From the NCBI GenBank assembly GCA_003010405.1, contig PJLO01000015.1, positions 1 to 62,331 on the forward strand: a stretch of DNA of 62,331 nt, in the 5' to 3' direction. Below are positions 50,286 to 59,749 of the stretch, piece by piece. The notes beneath the pieces were generated by a model that searched no databases, was not told the DNA's origin, and saw only the letters and a program-made list of their open reading frames with translations. Each line of letters opens with the position of its first letter. Positions within the stretch are counted from its first letter, which is position 1. The position numbers were made by a program, and so were the translations under genes. Origin of the DNA: Acidobacteriota bacterium (lineage in GTDB: Bacteria; Acidobacteriota; Terriglobia; Terriglobales; Acidobacteriaceae).

Positions 50286-50828
50286 CTAATGGCTTCTGCC
50301 GGAATGGTCCTCGGGAGGAAGAATGATCCCTTCGCCCTGACCGGAAAACTGCTGCTCTTTGGACGGCGTTTTCCTCTTCGGAGCGCCGCGACGGGCATAG
50401 ATGATAGCGAGTATCGGCGGTGCAAGAAGCACTCCCCAGAACGGGAAAATTATGCCCAACACAAGCGGCGTCAGCAACGATGCCCAAAAAGGCACGCGAT
50501 TTTCCCTGTGCAAGAGATATGGCTGGATGAAAAGACCGTCCGCCGCGGCGATGATGGCGTAAGCTCCAAGGAACCAGAACCAATGATCGAGAGGTGCTCC
50601 GCTGAAAAGCATTGCCATTGCGGGCCCAAGAAGCGCGAGCAAAGGGCCAAAGTGGGGAATAAACTGAAACATCCCGGCCAGCAACGCCCAGAACGGTGCC
50701 CACGGCACGTCAAGCCACAGCAGCGCGGCCAACCAGAGGACACTGACTATCAGGCAGTCATACAACTGTGCTTTCAGCCACCGTCGCAGTGCGTCTAAAG
50801 TAAGGTTTGTTTGATACTGAAACTGCAT
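50286..50828 (-). CDS. Short AI-2E/PerM-family membrane protein
   Basis: 180 residues with about four hydrophobic segments. It matches only the C-terminal half of AI-2E/PerM proteins (about 350 residues): LRRWLKAQL, the GLLEFIPYIGPLL-like MFQFIPHFGPLLALLGPA, IQPYLLHRENRVP and GVLLAPPILAIIYA. The N-terminal helices are missing, yet the start ATG is clean and upstream sequence holds no remnant, so it may be a naturally short form or a truncation. The family exports small molecules or ions (one member is a Na+/H+ antiporter). It is divergent from purQ. Confidence 0.72.
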   Translation of the reverse strand: MQFQYQTNLTLDALRRWLKAQLYDCLIVSVLWLAALLWLDVPWAPFWALLAGMFQFIPHFGPLLALLGPAMAMLFSGAPLDHWFWFLGAYAIIAAADGLFIQPYLLHRENRVPFWASLLTPLVLGIIFPFWGVLLAPPILAIIYARRGAPKRKTPSKEQQFSGQGEGIILPPEDHSGRSH

Positions 50829-50898
50829 GTTGCTCCGCTCAATCCCTCTTTAACCAATGCTACACTGTCTTTAATCCTGCCGGATTAGTGAGCGTGAG

Positions 50899-51603
50899 AT
50901 GAAAATTGGCGTCATTATTTTTCCAGGAAGCAATTGTGACCACGATGCTTACTGGGCATTCAAAGAAGTTTGTGGACAACCAGCTACGCTGCTCTGGCAT
51001 GACTCACAGGACCTTGAAAACTCGGACATCATCATTGTGCCGGGCGGCTTTTCTTACGGCGATTATCTGCGCACTGGAGCAATCGCACGCTTCTCCCCGA
51101 TTATGCAAGCGGTGAAGCGCTTCGCCGACTCCGGCGGGCTGGTCATGGGCATCTGCAATGGCTTTCAGATTCTGTGCGAGGCGCATCTGCTGCCTGGAGT
51201 TTTGCTGCGGAATAAGACTTTGAAGTACATCTGCAAGCCGGTTCACCTGCGGGTGGAAAATACGGCCACTCCATTCACGCAGGGACTGACGAAGGGAGAG
51301 GTGCTGGAAATCCCCATCGGCCACGGCGACGGAAACTACTTCTGTGATGAACCCACGCTGCGGCAACTCCACGAACGCGAGCAGATCATGTTCCGCTACT
51401 GCACTCCGCAGGGCGAAGTTACGGAAGAGGCAAACCCGAACGGATCACTCGAAAATATCGCGGGCATCTGCAACGAAGGACGCAATGTCCTGGGAATGAT
51501 GCCGCATCCCGAGCGCGCCAGCGAGGACGTGCTTGGCATGAGAGACGGAATCAAACTATTGCGCTCGCTGCTTGACGGCGCAGTTCCGCGCCCACAGCTC
51601 TGA
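50899..51603 (+). CDS. purQ: Phosphoribosylformylglycinamidine synthase subunit PurQ
   Basis: A 234-residue class I glutamine amidotransferase that supplies ammonia to PurL in step 4 of purine synthesis. It has [11 protein letters not shown] at the N terminus, [11 protein letters not shown], the nucleophile loop GICNGFQIL and the H-E pair in MMPHPERA. Length is normal. purL and purS are not adjacent. Its stop overlaps the next start (TGATG), so it is translationally coupled to the cysteine-cluster protein gene. Confidence 0.95.
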   Translation: MKIGVIIFPGSNCDHDAYWAFKEVCGQPATLLWHDSQDLENSDIIIVPGGFSYGDYLRTGAIARFSPIMQAVKRFADSGGLVMGICNGFQILCEAHLLPGVLLRNKTLKYICKPVHLRVENTATPFTQGLTKGEVLEIPIGHGDGNYFCDEPTLRQLHEREQIMFRYCTPQGEVTEEANPNGSLENIAGICNEGRNVLGMMPHPERASEDVLGMRDGIKLLRSLLDGAVPRPQL

Positions 51604-52256
51604 TGAATACAAGCCGCACAAAACGCGGGAAGCCTGTCCCACCAATCACCGAAGCGGAGTTCCGGGCGCGGGACGGTGAACTGCTGCGGATAGTGGATAA
51701 CTGGCTACAACGGGCAACTGAGCGCGCCGGTGCGCATCTTGCGTGTCACATCGGTTGCGCCCAGTGTTGCATTGGATCGTTCGCCATAAGTCGCCTGGAT
51801 GCCGCCCGGTTGCAGCAAGGCCTCAGCGAACTCGCGGAGCGTGACATGGAACGCGCACAGAGGATATTGCAGCGTGCGGCCGAGTCACTGGAGCGGACCG
51901 CCGAGTTTTTCCCGGGTAATGTGGAAACGGGGATTCTGGATGACTCCACTGAGGCCGAGGAAATCTTCGAGAGCTTTGCCAATGACGAGCCCTGCCCGGT
52001 GCTTGACCCGGAGACCAAGACCTGCGACATGTACGCACATCGCCCGATGACTTGTCGTATATTCGGTCCACCGGTACGCAGCGAGGGCGGTCTAGGCGTG
52101 TGCGAGTTGTGCTTCACCAAGGCTAGTCCAGAGGAGATTGCCGCAGCAGAAGTGCCGCTTGAGGGAGAGGCGGCCGAGTCTGCGCTGAATCAAGACTTGG
52201 AGCGCGCGACCGGCGGCGGACAAACAATTGTCGCCTTTGCCCTGCTGGGAGCTTAA
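51603..52256 (+). CDS. YkgJ-type cysteine-cluster protein
   Basis: 217 residues. The family fold is marked by cysteines at CHIGCAQCC, CPVL, CDMYAHRPMTCRIFG and CELC, which in relatives coordinate iron or zinc. The function of this branch is unknown; it is sometimes described as an Fe-S oxidoreductase or zinc chelator. Its ATG overlaps the purQ stop by one base, so the genes are coupled, but there is no clear link to purine synthesis. A terminator follows about 45 bases after the stop. Confidence 0.8.
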   Translation: MNTSRTKRGKPVPPITEAEFRARDGELLRIVDNWLQRATERAGAHLACHIGCAQCCIGSFAISRLDAARLQQGLSELAERDMERAQRILQRAAESLERTAEFFPGNVETGILDDSTEAEEIFESFANDEPCPVLDPETKTCDMYAHRPMTCRIFGPPVRSEGGLGVCELCFTKASPEEIAAAEVPLEGEAAESALNQDLERATGGGQTIVAFALLGA

Positions 52257-52300
52257 AACTTTCTCTTTGAGCTGCTTCGCAATATTTTTGCAAACAGAAA

Positions 52301-52325
52301 AGCCTGCTGCAGGGCAGGCTTTTTG
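52301..52325 (+). terminator. Terminator after the YkgJ-type gene
   Basis: AGCCTGC-TGCAGG-GCAGGCT followed by TTTTT. It lies between convergent genes and could also serve the glycosyltransferase gene on the other strand. Confidence 0.8.
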
Positions 52326-52340
52326 TGGAAACAATCCGAA

Positions 52341-53324
52341 CTAGCCGTGAACCTCGCTCTCCTCGCCGGATTCGCTGCGGATCACGCTGGCAACACGGTA
52401 AGGCTGCCCGGTATGAGGCTCGAAGAAGTGCCGTACCTGCAACTCGCCAAGCAAACCAATCGCAAGCATCTGGATACCGGCGACAAACATCACCCCGCCA
52501 AACACGAGCATGGGGCCATGAGCATCCATCACGTTAACGTTGCGAACTAGCTTCTCAAAGGCCATCCAGAGCGCAACCAGTGAACCCATGCCGATGCCGG
52601 CCATACCTATGCCGCCGAAGAAATGTAATGGCCGCATCATGTACTTAAGCAGGAAGCGAATGGTGATCAGATCGAAAAACACGCGGATAGTGCGCGAAAT
52701 CCCGTAATGCGAAGTGCCACCCTCGCGATCAATGTTGACGATGGGCACCTCGCAAATTTTGGCTCCATACCAGGAAGCCAGCGCCGGGATGAAGCGGTGC
52801 AGCCCCTCGCCATAGAGCGGAATGTCTTCGATCAATTCGCGCGTATAGGCCTTGTAAGTGGTTCCAAAATCGTGCAGATTGACGCCACTGAGTTTGGACA
52901 TCGCCCAGTTGGCGCAGCGGGAAGGAATGCGGCGCATCCACAGGTTGTCGATACGCTTTTCGCGCCATCCGCTGACAATGTCATAGCCTTCATCGAGCTT
53001 AGCGACGAATTTCGGAATCTCGGCGGGATCGTGCTGGAGATCGCCATCCATGGCGATAACAAACTCACCCTCCGCGTGATCAAAGCCAGCAGCTAAAGCC
53101 GAGGTTTGTCCGAAGTTGCGGCGCAGCTTTACGACTACGACACGGCTGTCGACACAAGCAATTTGTCTCAACAGGCTGAATGTCGCATCGCGCGAGCCAT
53201 CGTCAACGAAAACCATCTCAAAAGTTTCGCCTAACTGCTCCATTACGGCCTTAAGCCGGTCATAAAGCTCGGTGACGCTCTCCTGCTCGTTATGAAACGG
53301 AACAACAATAGAATATTTAGGCAC
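52341..53324 (-). CDS. Family 2 glycosyltransferase, polyprenyl-phosphate type
   Basis: 327 residues of the DPM1/ArnC/GtrB type. The GT-A domain shows SIVVPFHNEQESV, VFVDDGSRD, the DXD-like AMDGDLQHDPAEI and RREGG-like IDREGGTSHYG. Two C-terminal helices (about 235-258 and 272-295) anchor it in the inner membrane. It would transfer a sugar to undecaprenyl or dolichyl phosphate for envelope glycan or lipid modification. The start ATG has an A-rich leader. It stands alone with an upstream region that holds the small zinc-ribbon frame. Confidence 0.9.
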   Translation of the reverse strand: MPKYSIVVPFHNEQESVTELYDRLKAVMEQLGETFEMVFVDDGSRDATFSLLRQIACVDSRVVVVKLRRNFGQTSALAAGFDHAEGEFVIAMDGDLQHDPAEIPKFVAKLDEGYDIVSGWREKRIDNLWMRRIPSRCANWAMSKLSGVNLHDFGTTYKAYTRELIEDIPLYGEGLHRFIPALASWYGAKICEVPIVNIDREGGTSHYGISRTIRVFFDLITIRFLLKYMMRPLHFFGGIGMAGIGMGSLVALWMAFEKLVRNVNVMDAHGPMLVFGGVMFVAGIQMLAIGLLGELQVRHFFEPHTGQPYRVASVIRSESGEESEVHG

Positions 53325-53403
53325 GTTAGGATTATAGCCTTTTTCAGCGCAAACCTATAGGGAGAGACAATCTCCAGCAGAAAACAATCACCCGGAATAC
53401 CCT

Positions 53404-53550
53404 CTGAACCCGCGCCTGGAACGCCCCTGTCCATTCTGCGGGTGTGCAGTGAATCATACCGAGTCACTCAGTGGAGAACAAAAATGCGGGCGCGATAATC
53501 AAGCGGGGCTCAGTTTCCAATGCGACGACTGCCTGCGCAAAATAACCTGA
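53404..53550 (+). CDS. Possible small zinc-ribbon protein or relic (CTG start)
   Basis: A 48-codon frame, open from about 53332, that reads PCPFCGCAVNHTES...FQCDDCLRKIT. The paired C-P-F-C and C-D-D-C with a spacer of about 30 residues look like a zinc ribbon and are unlikely by chance. There is no ATG, GTG or TTG; CTG at 53404 is the only near-start in a plausible place, without a clear ribosome-binding site. It may be a relic of a longer gene. It lies between two minus-strand genes. Confidence 0.3.
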   Translation: MNPRLERPCPFCGCAVNHTESLSGEQKCGRDNQAGLSFQCDDCLRKIT

Positions 53551-53556
53551 TATGTG

Positions 53557-53901
53557 CTAGTTTTTGAGGCTGTACTGGCCATCCTTTTCTAAGATGGTGC
53601 CGAAGTTGATTGACCGCGCGAGGCACATCCGCAAGCTGGTCGAGAGATTCGTTTTGCCAACCAGCCCAGATTTTATGGTCAGATAGGCCAATATCTGCTC
53701 GAAAGTGGAGCGTGGATGCTCGGCCAGAAATTCCTTTACCAGCACGATGGCGCGATTGTTTCGCACCACCGAGCCACGCTCCAGCACCGCCAGCGACTTT
53801 TGATAATTAGCGATGCGCTTCTTGAGCTGTACCAACTCCTCTTCGAGCCTTGCAATCTCCTCGCGCATTAAATGCGCTATGTTGTTGTTTCCTTCGTCCA
53901 T
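53557..53901 (-). CDS. Hypothetical coiled-coil protein with winged-helix-like C terminus
   Basis: 114 residues. Residues about 8-45 form a coiled coil (REEIARLEEELVQLKKRIANYQKSL). The second half (LVKEFLAEHPRSTFEQILAYLTIKSG...SLRMCLARSINFGTILEKDGQYSL) has the helix-helix-wing pattern of small DNA-binding or HARE-HTH-like modules. I do not recognise the family. It is 21 bases downstream of the nitroreductase gene stop and on the same strand, so probably in its transcript. Confidence 0.6.
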   Translation of the reverse strand: MDEGNNNIAHLMREEIARLEEELVQLKKRIANYQKSLAVLERGSVVRNNRAIVLVKEFLAEHPRSTFEQILAYLTIKSGLVGKTNLSTSLRMCLARSINFGTILEKDGQYSLKN

Positions 53902-53922
53902 TGCGTCCCTATCTTGGCCCCA

Positions 53923-54414
53923 CTAGAACTTTCCCCAGTGCAGCACTTCCGCCAGTGGCCGTTTTTCTTTTTTCGGAGATTCCGCTGGATGTCCAATGGG
54001 GATAAGACTAACAAGTTTGTATCCGTCGGGAGCCCCAATCATTTTTCGGACGCTATCCGCATAAGGTTTTTTGTCGCCGGCTACCCAACACGCGCCGAGT
54101 CCGTGTGCGTGCGCCGCCAGCAGAATATTTTGACTGGCATTGCAACCATCCTCAAGGAAGTACTGCGAGTCCTTGCAAAGGACGATCACGCAGAGCGAAG
54201 CATTGGCAATGAATTTTCCGCTGGTGGTCAGGTCGGCGATTTTCGTTAATATTTCGCGATCCGTCACAATCACGAATTCCCAGGGCTGATCGTTCCGGGC
54301 CGATGCAGCCAGATGAGCACAGTCGATGATGTCCTCAACTGTTTCTCGCGGCACGGCATCGCCCGTGTACGCACGAACACAGCGGCGTGTCTTTAGAACC
54401 TCGATGGCGTCCAT
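53923..54414 (-). CDS. Nitroreductase-family flavoprotein
   Basis: A 163-residue FMN-dependent oxidoreductase. Family marks: KTRRCVRAYT at the N terminus (FMN phosphate contact), AASARNDQPWEFVIVTD, a middle CKDSQYFLEDGCNASQNILLAAHAHGLGACWV and the C-terminal IPIGHPAE. Small nitroreductases reduce quinones, nitro groups or flavins with NAD(P)H; the physiological substrate is not known. The ATG 54414 has a GGAG upstream; the frame extends to 54501 but begins outside the fold. It is followed by the coiled-coil protein gene. Confidence 0.85.
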   Translation of the reverse strand: MDAIEVLKTRRCVRAYTGDAVPRETVEDIIDCAHLAASARNDQPWEFVIVTDREILTKIADLTTSGKFIANASLCVIVLCKDSQYFLEDGCNASQNILLAAHAHGLGACWVAGDKKPYADSVRKMIGAPDGYKLVSLIPIGHPAESPKKEKRPLAEVLHWGKF

Positions 54415-54681
54415 AATTACGCTCCGTGAATAAAATGTAGAACCTACGCTTGTTCGAAACGCTGTGAGGAATGCAATCTCCCGCATTTCTCCGGGAAGCA
54501 CTTCTCACGCCCACCACTTTACGCCGTGAGCACACAGGTTATCCACTGTGCTGGTTGCAAATTTTATTTCATCAGTAGCGACCCGCAATGCCCTGACAGG
54601 TCTCCTGCAGCGATGCAACATCAATCTCCCGCGCGACATCTCAAACCGATGACCAGCGAATTCTCAAAAAGGCAGAGGTGA

Positions 54682-55038
54682 ATGAGAAGAGTAGCTCTGA
54701 AGTGTGTCCTCGGAATATCGGTAATGACCGGAAGCTTGTGTTATGCGCAATACAGCGATAAACAAGCTGCTCAACCTGACAACACGAAAATAAATCAGCG
54801 CGATCGAGAGAAATCACAACCTACAGCGGATCAACAGAAAGAGAACGAATCCGACCGTGAGGCAACGCGCAAAATCAGGCGGGCCCTAGTGAAGGACAAG
54901 TCTCTTTCCATCTACGCCCATAATGTGAAAATCGTCGCCCAGAATGGAACCATTACTTTGAAGGGCCCTGTTCGTTCGGCTGACGAGAAACAAGCGGACT
55001 TCAATAAGTCTGATCGACCATTTCCAAAGGCTGGCTAA
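54682..55038 (+). CDS. Secreted BON-domain protein, short
   Basis: 118 residues: signal peptide (about 1-22, ending CYAQ), a polar low-complexity segment (about 25-60, rich in Q, K, D and E) and a BON domain (about 62-100, IRRALVKDKSLSIYAHNVKIVAQNG) that ends soon after TLKGPVRSADE. A full BON domain would run about 20 residues further, so the C terminus looks clipped. BON domains bind phospholipids and occur in osmotic-stress proteins such as OsmY. A terminator follows 15 bases after the stop. It stands alone. Confidence 0.72.
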   Translation: MRRVALKCVLGISVMTGSLCYAQYSDKQAAQPDNTKINQRDREKSQPTADQQKENESDREATRKIRRALVKDKSLSIYAHNVKIVAQNGTITLKGPVRSADEKQADFNKSDRPFPKAG

Positions 55039-55052
55039 ACCGCTAAACAGAT

Positions 55053-55077
55053 AGGCCACCTAAAAGGGTGGCCTTTT
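55053..55077 (+). terminator. Terminator of the BON-domain gene
   Basis: AGGCCACC-TAAAAG-GGTGGCCT followed by TTT, an 8-bp perfect stem. Confidence 0.85.
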
Positions 55078-55231
55078 CCACTCAAGCAGCGACGTAGCAG
55101 ATTAGAACAGCTGAATGCTTTCCATAGTTGCAAGTTGGATTTTGTTGACAATTGCAGTATTCTCTGGGCCGAGCAACTTTGCTAGAAGCTGCAGGTTGGG
55201 CTCGGCTCGGTTGCTCCGGTGAGCTGCCATT

Positions 55232-57289
55232 GTGACTCAGACAAAGAAGACGTTTTGGGGTGTCCTGGCGTCCGGGCTCCGGACTATGCAAAGGCGGTTT
55301 TGTTCGCACACGGCCCTGCAGGACGAGCTGCAGCGAACCGAAGAGCTTCTTCGCACGTTCTTCAATAGCACCTACGACGGAATCCTGCTGCGCTGGCCCG
55401 ATGGCACACTCTCCGATGCCAATGAACGCGCTCTTGAAATGTATGGAGTAACCCGCGAGGAATTGTCACATCTGGACATTACCGACATGTCCGCGCTCCC
55501 CAGCCAGGTCGCTGAACTGCCTCAGATCTGGGCCAAGGTTATGGCAGGTGAGCCGCAGCTCTTCGAATGGAGGACTCGCCGTTTCCACTCCGGAGAAGAG
55601 TTTGACGCGGAGGTTTTTCTCCGCCGCACCTCCATACAGGGCCGCCCTGCAATCCTAGCCAACATGCGGGACATCACCGAGCGCAAGCGCGCCGAGGCCG
55701 AACTGCGGCGCAGCAATGCCGCTCTTGAGTCCGCCTTGGCCGAACTGCGGCGCAGCAACGCGGCTCTGGAGGCCACCTTTCTAGCCTCTCCCGTCGCCTT
55801 GGTCACCCTGACCAGCGAGATGATCGTCACCTCCTGGAACCGCGCCGCCGAGCGCCTGTTCGGCTGGAAAGCCGAGGAGGTGCTCGGCCGCCCTCTGCCC
55901 ACCGTGCCTCCCAAGGAAGTCGCCGACGCAACAAGGATCCACGAGTCTATCGTAAGGGGAGAGAGATTCGCCGATTATGAGGTGAAACGGCAGCGCAAGG
56001 ATGGCGTCCTACTGGAACTTGGTCTTTCCATCGAGCCGCTGCGTAATGACGACGGCAAGCCAATCGGCTCCCTTTGCGCTTATGTCGACTACACCGAGCG
56101 CAAAATCCTGGAGGCTCAGTTGCTCCGCGCTCAAAAGCTGGATAGCATTGGCCGGCTAGCCGGAGGCATTGCTCATGACTTCAATAACCTGCTGACCGTC
56201 ATCAACGGCTACAGCGACATGGCACTCACCCAGCCCGGCCTCGTTGAGTCTGTGCGCGCCAATCTTCAGGAGATCCGCAAGGCTGGCGCGGAGGCCGCCA
56301 ACCTTACCCGCCAATTGCTTGCCTTCAGCCGTCATGGCGCTCTTCAACCCAAAATCTTCAACATTAATGAGGTCGTCGAGGAGATGCAGGGAATGTTGCA
56401 GCGCGTGGTGGGCGAGGACGTTCAAGTGTCCACCACCCTCGCCGACGATCTGGCTCATGTCCGCGCCGATCCCGGCCAACTTCAGCAGGTCATCATGAAC
56501 CTGGTTGTCAACGCCCGTGACGCCATGCCCCGCGGCGGCGAGTTGCTCATCAAAACCGCCAACCTCCAATTGGCCGAGCACTATCACGGTGTCTATCCCG
56601 ACCTCGGTCCCGGCTCCTACGTCATGCTCGCCGTCAGCGACACGGGCATCGGCATGGATGAGGAGTTGCAGCGCCACATCTTCGACCCATTTTTCACCAC
56701 CAAGGAGGTCGGCAAAGGCACCGGGCTGGGGCTGTCCACAGTCTGGGGAATCGTCCGCCAGAACGGAGGGCAGATTCGCGTATACAGTGAGCCCGGTCGC
56801 GGCACTACTTTCAAGGTCTACCTGCCTCGCGTGGACGAGCAAGCCGAAATCCAGCAACCCGCGACCAAACCCGAAACTCGGCGCGGTTCGGAAACGATCC
56901 TGCTGGTCGAGGATCAACCTCAGCTTCGCCAGTTAACCTCGGCCATCCTCGCCCAGTATGGCTATTCCGTATTGCAGGCCGCCAATGGCGCCGAGGCTCT
57001 CAAACTGTGCAAGGATAACCCCACCATTCAACTCGTGCTTACCGACGTGGTCATGCCTGGAATGACCGGTATTGAATTGGGGCACCAACTCCAGCAGCTC
57101 TATCCCGAAATGAAGATACTCTACATGTCGGGCTACACCGACGATGTCATCCGGCGTCAGGGAACGCTCGCTCCAGAGAAAGCGTATCTCGAAAAGCCAT
57201 TCAGCGCCGAAGGCCTCAACGGAAAAATACGGGAGATCCTGGAAGGCTCAACGGAAGATCTTCATCGGTCCCATACGCCCGGCGACTGA
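55232..57289 (+). CDS. Hybrid PAS-PAS histidine kinase with receiver (copy A)
   Basis: 685 residues, cytoplasmic: PAS1 (about 35-150), a coiled linker with a duplicated AELRRSNAALE (about 156-183), PAS2 (about 184-295), HisKA with the phospho-histidine near residue 315 in GGIAHDFNNLL, HATPase_c (DTGIGMDEELQ, GTGLGLS) and a C-terminal receiver with LVLTDVVMPG as the phospho-acceptor. The start is GTG, placed by identity with copy B. The downstream copy B is highly similar in kinase and receiver. The linker duplication (42 bases) is unique to this copy. The response regulator at 59750 is a possible partner. Confidence 0.92.
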   Translation: MTQTKKTFWGVLASGLRTMQRRFCSHTALQDELQRTEELLRTFFNSTYDGILLRWPDGTLSDANERALEMYGVTREELSHLDITDMSALPSQVAELPQIWAKVMAGEPQLFEWRTRRFHSGEEFDAEVFLRRTSIQGRPAILANMRDITERKRAEAELRRSNAALESALAELRRSNAALEATFLASPVALVTLTSEMIVTSWNRAAERLFGWKAEEVLGRPLPTVPPKEVADATRIHESIVRGERFADYEVKRQRKDGVLLELGLSIEPLRNDDGKPIGSLCAYVDYTERKILEAQLLRAQKLDSIGRLAGGIAHDFNNLLTVINGYSDMALTQPGLVESVRANLQEIRKAGAEAANLTRQLLAFSRHGALQPKIFNINEVVEEMQGMLQRVVGEDVQVSTTLADDLAHVRADPGQLQQVIMNLVVNARDAMPRGGELLIKTANLQLAEHYHGVYPDLGPGSYVMLAVSDTGIGMDEELQRHIFDPFFTTKEVGKGTGLGLSTVWGIVRQNGGQIRVYSEPGRGTTFKVYLPRVDEQAEIQQPATKPETRRGSETILLVEDQPQLRQLTSAILAQYGYSVLQAANGAEALKLCKDNPTIQLVLTDVVMPGMTGIELGHQLQQLYPEMKILYMSGYTDDVIRRQGTLAPEKAYLEKPFSAEGLNGKIREILEGSTEDLHRSHTPGD
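55697..55780 (+). repeat. 42-base in-frame tandem duplication inside kinase copy A
   Basis: GCCGAACTGCGGCGCAGCAA starts at 55697 and again at 55739. The repeat adds 14 residues (two heptads) to the linker helix between the PAS domains. Copy B has a single unit. Confidence 0.85.
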
Positions 57290-57571
57290 ACGGCTCGGCT
57301 CAGTGCGCCAAGCTGAGTATGGCTTCGATTGTAGGAGTTTCCCAGAATGGCTCAAATTACTTACTGCGTCTGGACCGGTAACACAGGTCACAGCGGCAAC
57401 GTCATGCACTCGGCTTGCAGACGTGGACACGGCGCCGCCGTTAAACGTTGAGACGCTCGGAACCGCCTACTAGCAACTAGTTCCGCTCAGAGCGTTGCAG
57501 CATCTTATGGAGTGTGTAAAGTTGCAAGGGGCCTAAGCTTGTACTTGTTGTCCTCGGTGAGGCCGAGCATT

Positions 57572-59587
57572 GTGACTGAGACAAAGAAGACGTTGTGGGG
57601 TGTCCTGGCGTCGGGGCTCCGGGCTTTGCAAAGAGGATTTTCTTCGCGCGCGGCCTTGCAGCGGGAGCTACAACGAACCGAAGAGCGCCTGCATACGGTC
57701 TTCAACAGCACCTATGACGCCATCCTGCTGCGCTGGCCCGATGGCAAACTTTTCGACGCCAATGAACGCGCCCTTGAAATGTTCGGCGTCACTCGCGAGG
57801 AACTGTCGCGCCTGGATGTCCCCGATTTGTCCGCCCTCCCCAGCCAAGTCGCCGAACTGCCTCACATCTGGGCCAAGGTCATGGCTGGAGAGCCGCAGCG
57901 TTACGAGCGGAGGGCGCGCCGGCCCCACTCCGGAGAAGAGTTCGACGTGGAGGTATTTCTCCGCCGCATCTCCGTACAGGGCCGCCCTGCTTTTCAGGCC
58001 AACCTGCGGGATATCACCGACCACAAGCGCACCGAGGCCGAACTGCGGCGTAGCAACTCTGCTCTGGAGGCCACTTTTCTCGCCTCACCCGTGGCCCTGG
58101 TCACCCTGACGAGCGAGATGATCGTTACCTCCTGGAACCGCGCCGCCGAGCGCCTGTTCGGCTGGAAAGCCGAGGAGGTGCTCGGCCGCCCTCTGCCCAC
58201 CGTGCCTGCACAGGAAGCCACTGACATAGCGAAAATTCGCGAGGTCATCGTAAAAGGAGAGAGAATTGCCGACCATTCAGTAAAACGGCATCGCAAGGAT
58301 GGCGTGCTCCTCGAACTGGTCCTTTTTATCGAGCCATTGCGCGATGCCGATGGTAAGCCCACCGGCGCCCTCGGCGCTTATGTCGATTACACCGAGCGCA
58401 AGATCCTGGAGGCTCAGTTACTCCGCGCTCAAAAGCTGGATAGCATTGGCCGACTAGCCGGAGGCATTGCTCATGACTTCAATAACCTGCTGACCGTCAT
58501 CAACGGCTACAGCGACATGACGCTCACCCAGTCCGGCCTCGCCGAATCCGCGCGCGCCAATCTTCAGGAGATCCGCAAGGCTGGCGCGGAGGCCGCCAAA
58601 CTTACCCGCCAGTTGCTTACCTTCAGTCGTCACGGCGCTCTTCAACCCAAAATCTTCAATCTCAATGACGTTGTAAAAGACATGGAGGGAATGTTGCGGC
58701 GCGTGGTCGGCGAAGACGTCCAAGTGTCCACCACCCTCGCCGACGATCTGGCTCAGGTTCGCGCCGATAGCGGCCAACTCGAGCAGGTCATTATGAACCT
58801 GGTCGTCAACGCCCGTGACGCCATGCCCCGCGGCGGCCAATTGCTCATCCAAACCGCCAACCTCAAACTGGCCGCTAACTACCACGGTGTCTATCCCGAC
58901 CTCGGTCCCGGCGGATACGTCATGCTCGCCGTCAGCGACACGGGCATCGGCATGGATGAGGAGTTGCAGCGCCACATCTTCGACCCATTTTTCACCACCA
59001 AGGAGGTTGGCAAGGGGACCGGACTGGGGCTGTCCACCGTCTGGGGAATTGTCCGACAGAACGCAGGCCAGATTCGCGTATACAGTGAACCCGGTCGCGG
59101 CTCTACTTTCAAGATCTACCTGCCTCGCGTAGACGAGCGGTCTGAAAGTCAGCAACCTCTCGCTAAATCCGACACTCGGCGCGGCACGGAAACCATTCTG
59201 CTGGTCGAAGATCAACCTCAGCTCCGTCAATTGACCTCGGCCATCCTCGCCCAATTTGGCTATTTTGTGCTGCAGGCCGCCAATGGCACCGAGGCTCTGA
59301 AACTTTGCGAGGACAATCCCTCCATCCAACTCGTGCTTACCGACGTAGTCATGCCTGGAATGACCGGCATTGAATTGGGCCACAAAATCCAGCAGCTCCA
59401 TCCCGAGATGAAGATACTCTACATGTCGGGCTACACCGACGATGTCATCCGACGTCAGGGGATGCTCGCTCCCCAAAAGGCCTATATCGAAAAGCCTTTC
59501 AGCGCCGAAGCCCTCAACGCGAAGGTACGCGAGATCCTGGAAGGCTCCGCGCAGGATTTCCGCCAGTCCCATACCTCCAGCGACTGA
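57572..59587 (+). CDS. Hybrid PAS-PAS histidine kinase with receiver (copy B)
   Basis: About 671 residues from the GTG homologous to copy A; the frame also opens at 57512 (GTG), but that stretch is not shared. The domains are the same as in copy A, with the phospho-histidine near residue 301 in GGIAHDFNNLL, fourteen residues earlier because the linker has only one AELRRSN unit. The kinase core and receiver are nearly the same as in copy A, whereas PAS1 and PAS2 differ more (for example VKRHRKDGVLLELVLFIE). Recent tandem duplication is the simplest explanation. No promoter or terminator is clear in the 282 bases between the copies. Confidence 0.92.
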   Translation: MTETKKTLWGVLASGLRALQRGFSSRAALQRELQRTEERLHTVFNSTYDAILLRWPDGKLFDANERALEMFGVTREELSRLDVPDLSALPSQVAELPHIWAKVMAGEPQRYERRARRPHSGEEFDVEVFLRRISVQGRPAFQANLRDITDHKRTEAELRRSNSALEATFLASPVALVTLTSEMIVTSWNRAAERLFGWKAEEVLGRPLPTVPAQEATDIAKIREVIVKGERIADHSVKRHRKDGVLLELVLFIEPLRDADGKPTGALGAYVDYTERKILEAQLLRAQKLDSIGRLAGGIAHDFNNLLTVINGYSDMTLTQSGLAESARANLQEIRKAGAEAAKLTRQLLTFSRHGALQPKIFNLNDVVKDMEGMLRRVVGEDVQVSTTLADDLAQVRADSGQLEQVIMNLVVNARDAMPRGGQLLIQTANLKLAANYHGVYPDLGPGGYVMLAVSDTGIGMDEELQRHIFDPFFTTKEVGKGTGLGLSTVWGIVRQNAGQIRVYSEPGRGSTFKIYLPRVDERSESQQPLAKSDTRRGTETILLVEDQPQLRQLTSAILAQFGYFVLQAANGTEALKLCEDNPSIQLVLTDVVMPGMTGIELGHKIQQLHPEMKILYMSGYTDDVIRRQGMLAPQKAYIEKPFSAEALNAKVREILEGSAQDFRQSHTSSD

Positions 59588-59749
59588 GCTGCTCGCTTCA
59601 ACGCTCCAGAAAGGCTCCGGAAGCCTGAAGTATCTGAAGTATCAGAGTGCTCTTTCCCGCGTGCGCGATGAGTCCGGGTCGCAAAATTCGTTGGCTGTCC
59701 ATCAATGAGACGCTACATCTCCGGGAGATGCCCTTCCATCTACCTATGG

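Noticed and set aside
58454..59572. 372-residue open frame on the minus strand
   Set aside because: Antisense to hybrid kinase copy B; a similar antisense frame occurs in copy A, as expected from codon structure of the duplicated gene.
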